NCBI GenBank assembly: GCA_015501595.1
Contig: JADNRX010000722.1
Coordinates: 1-25,348, forward strand
Direction of reading: 5' to 3'
Source of the DNA: Hymenopellis radicata
Taxonomy: Eukaryota; Basidiomycota; Agaricomycetes; Agaricales; Physalacriaceae
DNA length: 25,348 bases
Shown here: one piece after another, positions 19,657 to 25,348 of the stretch
Layout: every line of letters begins with the position of its first letter
Position numbering within the stretch: position 1 is the first letter of the stretch
The notes under the pieces: generated by a model
Databases searched by the model: none
The model's input: only the letters and a program-made list of their open reading frames with translations
Told to the model about the DNA's origin: nothing
Program-made: the position numbers and the translations under genes

Positions 19657-19902
19657 GCTCGCGCGCGTTCACGTGCGGTTACGATAGTATTGATATTGTT
19701 GTAGGTGGTCGTGACGCCGCCCTGCTTTCTAAGTTCTTCATGCCGTTCGCGCGTCGTTCTCTCGGATAGTGAAGATGGGCATACGTCCATGTTGAAACGA
19801 GAATCCAACAACACCTCGGACGATTCGAGCGTCGGAGTCGCCGGCTGGGACCATCCCTTCCGGAAACAGCGTTCAACGCCCTCCCTTGCTACTACGCGAC
19901 AC
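19657..19902 (+). repeat. dispersed direct repeat, copy B
   Basis: Second copy of the repeat at 16367-16628, same orientation. It begins about 150 bp upstream of the EXO84 start codon and ends about 140 bp before the small secreted protein gene, so it lies in the divergent promoter region of the two. The intergenic stretch 19507-20044 otherwise shows only a TATA box. Confidence 0.85.
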
Positions 19903-19944
19903 AACTTTCAAATTGCGGTCCTCTCGGCCACATGATACGGCTGG

Positions 19945-19951
19945 TATAAAA
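19945..19951 (+). promoter_or_regulatory. TATA box of the small secreted protein gene
   Basis: TATAAAA lies 100 bp upstream of the ATG, followed by a long pyrimidine-rich leader (CTCTTTTTCCTTATTGTC). This is the usual layout of strongly expressed fungal genes. Confidence 0.6.
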
Positions 19952-20044
19952 TGCTCAATCTTCGTCGCTCATCTGCATCCACCTTTCAGCTCTTTTTCCT
20001 TATTGTCTTCTTCTTCACCACTTCTCCACTTTATTCAAGCTATT

Positions 20045-20448
20045 ATGAAGTTCTTCTCCGCCTTCATCACTGTTGCCCTGGCTTTCGCCGGCATGAGTGC
20101 CATTCACGCTGCCCCCGTAGAAGGCGAGCTCAAGTGGGTCCACTCATCTACGTTGATTTGAACGCAGAAAGCTTACCTTTGTATTCGACTATAGCGCTCG
20201 CGATGCTTGCTTCAGCCAAGGTTACACCATTGGATATACCAACGGTTGTGGTTCTGTTACCAGAGGACGACCTGGGTATCGCATGCGTGATATTGAAGAT
20301 GTGTACGTACTACGTAGCGTCATCATTTTCATTGCTTCAGAACTGATTTTTCTTTGATGAAAGTGAGGCTCGCGAAGCTTGCACCGGAGCTGCCTACCTT
20401 GCAGGCTTCAATGCCGGTATGACTGATGGTGTGAACGCCTGCCTATAA
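20045..20448 (+). CDS. small secreted cysteine-containing protein
   Basis: Three exons (20045-20133, 20195-20302, 20364-20448) give a clean 93-aa protein. The first 23 residues (MKFFSAFITVALAFAGMSAI plus HAA) are a clear signal peptide with cleavage likely before PVEGEL. The mature part of about 70 aa has four cysteines and no membrane segment. It contains two related halves: ARDACFSQGYTIGYTNGC and AREACTGAAYLAGF followed by NAGMTDGVNAC, each with AR(D/E)AC, a Gly-aromatic-rich middle and a closing Cys. This would fit two disulfide-closed loops. The middle splice is set by keeping this second copy in frame. No named family is recognised; size and secretion are those of fungal small secreted proteins, some of which are effectors, but nothing here shows such a role. 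Confidence 0.82.
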
Positions 20449-20834
20449 TTTTGCGAAGGTTAGCACCTCTTCATTTCCACATTGTTGTCGAGGCGTACTG
20501 AGCTTCTGCCAAGTGCCGACTCTGGCTCCATGCGATACTTGTTATGGGCTTTACATTACCATGTCTTAGCTCATTCGTTTATTTAATTGATACGAACGCT
20601 CTCAAACAGCGATGGCTATAAGTTTGAAGCTGTGTCGAATGAATTACTCGCTCTCCTGATCCTGCCTGGTTTCACTGCCCAACCCCATGTATCTGTAACA
20701 AAGCCTGGAGGGGAGTATCAAGAGGAACCTTGTTGAAGAGAACAAGGTATCAGAGGCGAACTAGAGTCGGACGTCGGAGGTATACCCAAATTATAATGTA
20801 TGGAAGAGAAAAGTCCATGGAAATACCAAAGTGT
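20449..20834. other. convergent intergenic region, nothing found
   Basis: This stretch lies between the stops of the secreted protein gene and CHS7. It contains AT-rich patches (TTTATTTAATTGATA near 20580) suitable for 3'-end processing, and no coding or repeat signal I can support. Confidence 0.5.
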
Positions 20835-22035
20835 TTAGTACCCACCCGCTGGAGGATAACCACCCCTTCTTTGTCCACTCTGCTGGTTGTAATACTGCTG
20901 TCCGCTAACACCGCCAACGAGTGAGGCGGCTGTGCCACGAGCGCCACCTCCGTAACCACCGGCGCCGTGATAGTTGCTGTCCTCGTCTGGGAAGTCTTGT
21001 CCACCGGCCAGTAAGGGATCCTTGACCTCCCACACGGCTGCCTTGCTCCCAACAGAGAATTCGAGGTCCTCTTTCTGTCAGAAGGTGAGGATGTATATGG
21101 AACACGGGAAAAGGAGGACATACGGTGATGGAATCCCAGTACTTGTACACCATCATGACACTGAGGAGGACACACAGCTCGGAAAAGAACAGCCCGTCAA
21201 TGTAGTGCTTGATGGCATCACATATGGTGGTACTGAAAGCAAAGAGGATGACCATGGCAATTGCCCAGAAGGCAGCTCCGAAGATGATGTCGCCGATGGG
21301 CCAGCGGTCCTCAAGCGTCCGCAAAACGAGGATAAGCTGAGAGAGGATGTAGACGGGAACGCAGGCGAGGGGCAGATGATATATATGATCCAGAGGGCGT
21401 GGGTTTGGTGAAGGACATGCCGGCAAAGCTTTTGAACGTGGCGATGGCGAAGAAAAAGCCAGCAGCAAAAACGAGGAGGCAGGCAATACGAAGCCCCAGA
21501 GTGACTTGGGAGTGCATCCTCCGCCCACTGGAATCCGACAAATGCGTTGATGAGCAGACAACAGTACGTCGCTGCTACTAGACCAGTATATATTGCTGCA
21601 AAACCACTGAAGGAGAATAAGAGCCAATTGAGCAGAAAATATTTTCGGGTTCGTACCTCATAAGCAGCATTTGCCGTCGGTATGATGCCAGAGTCGAGGA
21701 ACGCGCCAATGAGCTGGATGAGGGCATACATCCAGAAAAAGGTCACAATCTCCTTCCTGCCCACGGCGGTGTACTTTGAGCGGATGTGGTATATCATAAT
21801 CGCGGTCATTATAATAGCACGATGTGGATGAAGCATGTTGCTGCTAGTTGTTAGCGACGGTGACGGCCTCGCGACAGAGCAACGACGTACCTGGCTGGAA
21901 TATGAGCGTCCCGCCCACATCAACGTTGCGACTGTAACAAGTGGGCACAACGCCCTGGTCCGTGCCAACGAGGGGGCATACAACGAGCGCAGCGGTTTCG
22001 CAAAGAGCGTCGAAGGATCCGAATTTCAGGCCCAT
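20835..22035 (-). CDS. CHS7: chitin synthase export chaperone Chs7 (frame interrupted)
   Basis: Chs7 is a multi-pass ER membrane protein needed for exit of chitin synthase III. Exons 22035-21891, 21840-21657, 21606-21124, 21074-20835, about 350 aa. Family landmarks in order: [146 protein letters not shown], and KEDLEFSV. The C-terminal tail is Gly/Tyr/Gln-rich ([20 protein letters not shown]). The frame must shift at several places (near 21815, 21602, 21520, 21450, 21400 and 21375), mostly one missing base in a run; the conserved sequence continues in the next frame each time. Retained conservation argues against old decay. Confidence 0.9.
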
Positions 22036-22284
22036 TTTCGGCGAGGCAAAGAGGGTCTGTTTCCCGAAACTATGTCAGGTCGTTACGAGCTCTGGAATCC
22101 AAGGTATAAGTAAAGAAAAACGGGAGACGGGGGCAAGGTCGCTGCCAGAGCGATGATGGTGGCGGGAAGAGAGGAGGATAATTCAGGTTGCTCAAGTGAT
22201 GCGCCGATCGGAAGCTCCCACGTTCGTGTCGTATACTGTTACACAAGTAATATTATATAGTGTGTGTATACAACCGGTCGACTC

Positions 22285-24493
22285 TCAGGTCGCCACTTCT
22301 GAAAAGTTTTCGATTTTATCAGCTTTGGCCCGGATTCTCTCCCTCACGCTACTATTGCCGGGGACAACATCAATCATAGCGAGCGCGCCTTTCACACAAG
22401 AAGAAGGATTGATCGCTATTGTCCCATCCAGATTCTACGCGTAGAATATGTGAGCCAGAATTCGTATCAAAACGCTGCTATTACCTTCACAAAATTGTCT
22501 CAATCTACTAGGAACGACGAGAACATCTGGAGCATACTCTCCATCGACGACCATAGTCAAGCCAGCCGAGTGCGTGATATCGAGGTTGATATCACGCGAC
22601 TCTTCTAGTGGTACGGGGAATACTGGGTAGAAGCTACAAGTCGCATATGAGCAGAGACTCATGCTAATTCCAGGAGACACTAACCTCCGTTGTTGCAGTA
22701 AGTGGCGGCAAGTATTCGCCATTCCATCGACATCCTCCGAAAACTGCGGAACTATAGGATCAACTTCAACTCCTTGTATGGTGAGTTCCTGGGTCTTCAT
22801 ATGGTACATCACGTCCGCGCTTGTTACACCAAACTTGATGTCGTTGATGGTAAAATGCGCTGGATTCGGGACAGATGTATTCGCTACGGGTCGTCAGGGT
22901 ATTGACCAAAGAAAGAGCCTGATGGAAGACTGACTGGATCGCCATTGGTTACTTCAGTTTCAAACTCGGCTTGAGGAAACACAGCGTGCGCGCTCACCAA
23001 ATCACGGACGTTTGGGACTAGAATAGCTATGTGCCCAGGTGATTCGTCCAGCATTGACTTTAAAGGGTTTATAAACTGTTTCTGAAAGAGTTGCAGAGGT
23101 GTCGAGTCCACAGCACCAGCTTCCAGAGATTTGTGCGTTGCGTCAAGAAACGGTCCAATCTTTCAGGAGCTTGGGTTTGATCGCGCATGGCATATTTACA
23201 GAGTAGGACGTACCAAGACAACCACTGTCGGTTTCTTCGACTTAATAGCCGACAGCAACGTCTTCCATGGCTTGAAAGTGAGATCGCTATCCGATGTATA
23301 CGGACCACTGCAAATGCAGACGGAAAAGGACGCGTCCATTGAAGCCGGATCTGACTTGGCTGTTGACCGCGTTCTTAGTGGAGGAGGCTAAGAAACAATG
23401 GGAGTCTGATCCTACGACATAAAGAAAGAAAACGTACTGCAAGAAACTCTGTGACTGAGAACCAACCACCACCACCGTTCTTTCCTTTCAATGCCACTAA
23501 GGCACCAGGGAAAACGCCTAACCCTCCGCTGCCTTTGGCTCCGCCGCGAATCTTCACAGATTGGTCAAAGCGAATGGGAACCATATGCTTGCCAGACCCC
23601 ATGCTTCGCGCTGTATCAATTAACAGAGTGCTTTCGTCGAGTTTGGAAGATGTGGATTGTTCGGTATCTTGTGTTATGCGACCAACAACGACAACTTCTT
23701 CCTGTAGAATAGATAAGATCAGGCAAAAGACGGCATGAAATACAAACGTCGGTGATAGAGGCTGGATCGCTATTGAGCTCGATCCCATAGTGTTGCTCGA
23801 TAAGATTACGGAAGTTTTCAATCTGAGTATCCAAGACTATATCCATGAGTTCTGTGTAGGTTCACGAGCTATGTTACGCCCTACCTTCGCTTCGTTCCAA
23901 AACTTTTTCAAACATGTATCTGTCTGCTCCGCGCATTAGTGTGTCAAGAAGAAAGACGCGTAATTTACTCACAAGAGCGACTTTTACGTGTCGCTGCATC
24001 ATCGCTCGGGCCCTTGAACACACTTTGGCATCAGGGACCGACGGTATGCCTAGCCCCATATCCATTTCCACATCTTCCGACTTCATCTGCACACCCCGAG
24101 CCGGCGTTGAAGAATTTCCTGGTCTCCGATTCAAGAAATTGGGCATCCGGTTTGCCGTCGACACAACGTGGGCACCAACGAGCCGTTTCGTCTTTGGGAC
24201 TTGTTTCCGCTTGTCCGTCAGTTCGCGTTGCAGACTCTGTTTGAGTGTCACGACCGCGTCCATGTCAAATGGTCTCCTCGCTTGCGTCTTGAAAGGTGTG
24301 TAAAAGTTGGCCGTGGTTGCTTCCCATTTGTAAAAGAGGTCCTCGGGCGAAAGCTCGTAGATTTTGCACATGTTGATGCCTGACAAGGGTGAGAAAGCGT
24401 GAACAGCATAACGTCGAGATACAAACATTCTTCGATGAGCTTTTCATCGAGGTCATCGCCAAACCGATCAAGGATCTCTTCTTTGCTAGACAT
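22285..24493 (-). CDS. POL12: DNA polymerase alpha B subunit (POLA2/Pol12)
   Basis: Regulatory subunit of the polymerase alpha-primase complex that starts DNA synthesis. Exons: 24493-24427, 24379 to about 23973, about 23930-23885, 23851-23748, 23701-23438, 23387-23214, 23159-22935, 22883-22685, 22633-22485, 22415-22285; about 590 aa. The N-terminal domain has DDLDEKLIEEC and LSPEDLFYKWEATTANFYTP. RYMFEKVLERSE follows. The OB fold starts EEVVVVGRITQDTE. The inactive phosphoesterase-like domain has VCICSGPYTSDSD, IGPFLDATHKSLEAG, GHIAILVPNVRDLVSAHAVF, NPAHFTINDIKFGVTSADVM, LLQQRSFYPVFPVP and APDVLVVPSRLRQFCEAINP. One base seems missing just after the exon 8 start (about 22875). The intron near 23972 cannot be placed without a one-base shift, so it may be retained or also affected. 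Confidence 0.92.
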
Positions 24494-24759
24494 GATGATG
24501 GAGAGTGGGAGAGTCGCGAAGTCACAAACGCGACGTGACAAGAACGTGACTGTGGCACGACCTGAATATCCTCGATATTCCAAACAGATTTTTTGAGCAC
24601 TACGTAGTAGTGAGAACAACCGTACTGTATTTTTTGTTGTGCAGCTATTGATGCTCTTCTTAGCCCGTCGGCGCAACCATGGACATGGCCCAAAACAATG
24701 ATTGCAATTCGAAAACAAGCGACATAACAGTGTAAACAGCACAGCAGGGATCACCTCCA

Positions 24760-25348
24760 TCATTCAGAATTAGGGCAACTCTCGTCAAAAACCATATTAG
24801 CAACAATCAAGTCGTCTTCCCTCATGCGGAGAATGTTCTCGAGTCGTTCCTTCATCTCCGTCTTGGTCCCAGACGCCAGGATTTTCGGGTTACACGCCGC
24901 GTGCGCTGCGAGATTACGCTTTAGAGCCGCTGCGGACAGCCGGCCACAGAGACTCCAACGATTGATCAGTGGAGGGCGCAATTTGACAAGATACTTGGAG
25001 TCGAGGTCTGCACGAGGTCATCATCAGTTGGCGTTCAAAGAAAGCATCGCAATGACCTACTGTCCAGATAATGCTCGCAATGTTCGGGCATCTCAACGTC
25101 AATGATACGGCCCTCTTTGATTAATAGTATGTGCTAGACGACGCAGACCAATCATGTCAACGTTGGTATCAAGGATGGAGAGGTATGTAAGTTTGGTCAG
25201 AAGGATAAGGGCGGGAATGGCGTCGTTGTTTACGCTATAATGTGTCAGGCAGATACGAGAGTTGCGATCCTAAACACTCACTCTGGGTTATGGCGACAGT
25301 GAGGTAAGTCAGGGTGCGCTTGAGAGATGTTAGAATATAAATGCTAGA
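24760..25348 (-). CDS. leucine-rich-repeat protein, C-terminal part (5' end outside window)
   Basis: Three exon pieces are visible: 25348-25282, 25234-25061 and 25007-24760. The first two carry leucine-rich-repeat spacing (LKRTLTYLTV, NNDAIPALILLTKLTYLSIL), followed by EGRIIDVEMPEHCEHYLD and LVKLRPPLINRWSLCGRLSA. The tail has AALKRNLAAHAACNPKILAS then GTKTEMKERLENIL, which looks like a SAP-type helix-extended-helix. Frame shifts are needed near 25290 and 25115. The gene runs off the right end of the window, so length and function cannot be judged. Confidence 0.6.

Noticed and set aside
16367..19902. Retrotransposon LTR pair
   Set aside because: The copies are in direct orientation, but the DNA between them is EXO84 and part of the tail-anchored gene's upstream region, with no reverse transcriptase, primer-binding site or polypurine tract.
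21153..21983. CHS7 as three or more separate overlapping genes
   Set aside because: Each ORF carries a different consecutive segment of one Chs7 protein; the splits are single-base frame shifts.

Overview
This is a stretch of fungal nuclear DNA, almost certainly from a mushroom-forming basidiomycete (Agaricomycetes). The genes are broken by many introns of about 45-60 nt with GT-AG ends and CTAAC/CTGAC-like branch sites. They are tightly packed on both strands, and the protein set (CHS7, EXO84, POL12, EFM7, a YAR1-like protein, a pirin, a small secreted protein) is typical of such fungi. I rebuilt the exon structures by hand from splice signals and conserved protein motifs.

Layout. 440-2439 (-): cystathionine gamma-synthase. 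About 2443-6439: a roughly 4 kb region bounded by inverted, motif-rich arms full of ATGCAT palindromes, enclosing the broken 5' part of a GH47 alpha-mannosidase gene. It looks like a non-autonomous, gene-carrying DNA transposon. 6644-7720 (-): EFM7-type protein methyltransferase. 7998-9342 (-) and 9526-10972 (+): a KAPA-synthase-like (BioF) enzyme and a mitochondrial 2-oxoacid dehydrogenase kinase, divergent from one short promoter. 10992-12360 (-) and 12477-13249 (+): a CMGC protein kinase and a YAR1-like ankyrin protein, also head to head. 13262-13705 (-): an unrecognised ORF. 13851-14733 (+): pirin. 15027-15873 (-): a mitochondrial two-domain antibiotic-biosynthesis-monooxygenase-like protein. 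16001-16330 (-): a small tail-anchored protein. 16761-19506 (-): EXO84. 20045-20448 (+): a small secreted cysteine protein with an internal duplication. 20835-22035 (-): CHS7. 22285-24493 (-): POL12. 24760 to the window end (-): the 3' part of a leucine-rich-repeat gene.

Most genes are housekeeping and unrelated in function: sulfur amino acid and biotin metabolism, mitochondrial regulation, exocytosis, chitin synthase export, DNA replication. EXO84 and CHS7 both serve delivery of cell-wall enzymes to the surface. A diverged direct repeat of about 250 bp lies upstream of both the tail-anchored gene and EXO84.

Caution for users: about half of the genes need one or more single-base corrections, mostly one missing base in a short run, to restore a fully conserved reading frame. 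CGS, the CMGC kinase, the ankyrin protein, pirin, the ABM-like protein and the secreted protein read cleanly. Retention of conserved protein in every frame suggests consensus errors in the assembly more than wholesale gene death, except perhaps for the GH47 fragment inside the repeat element.
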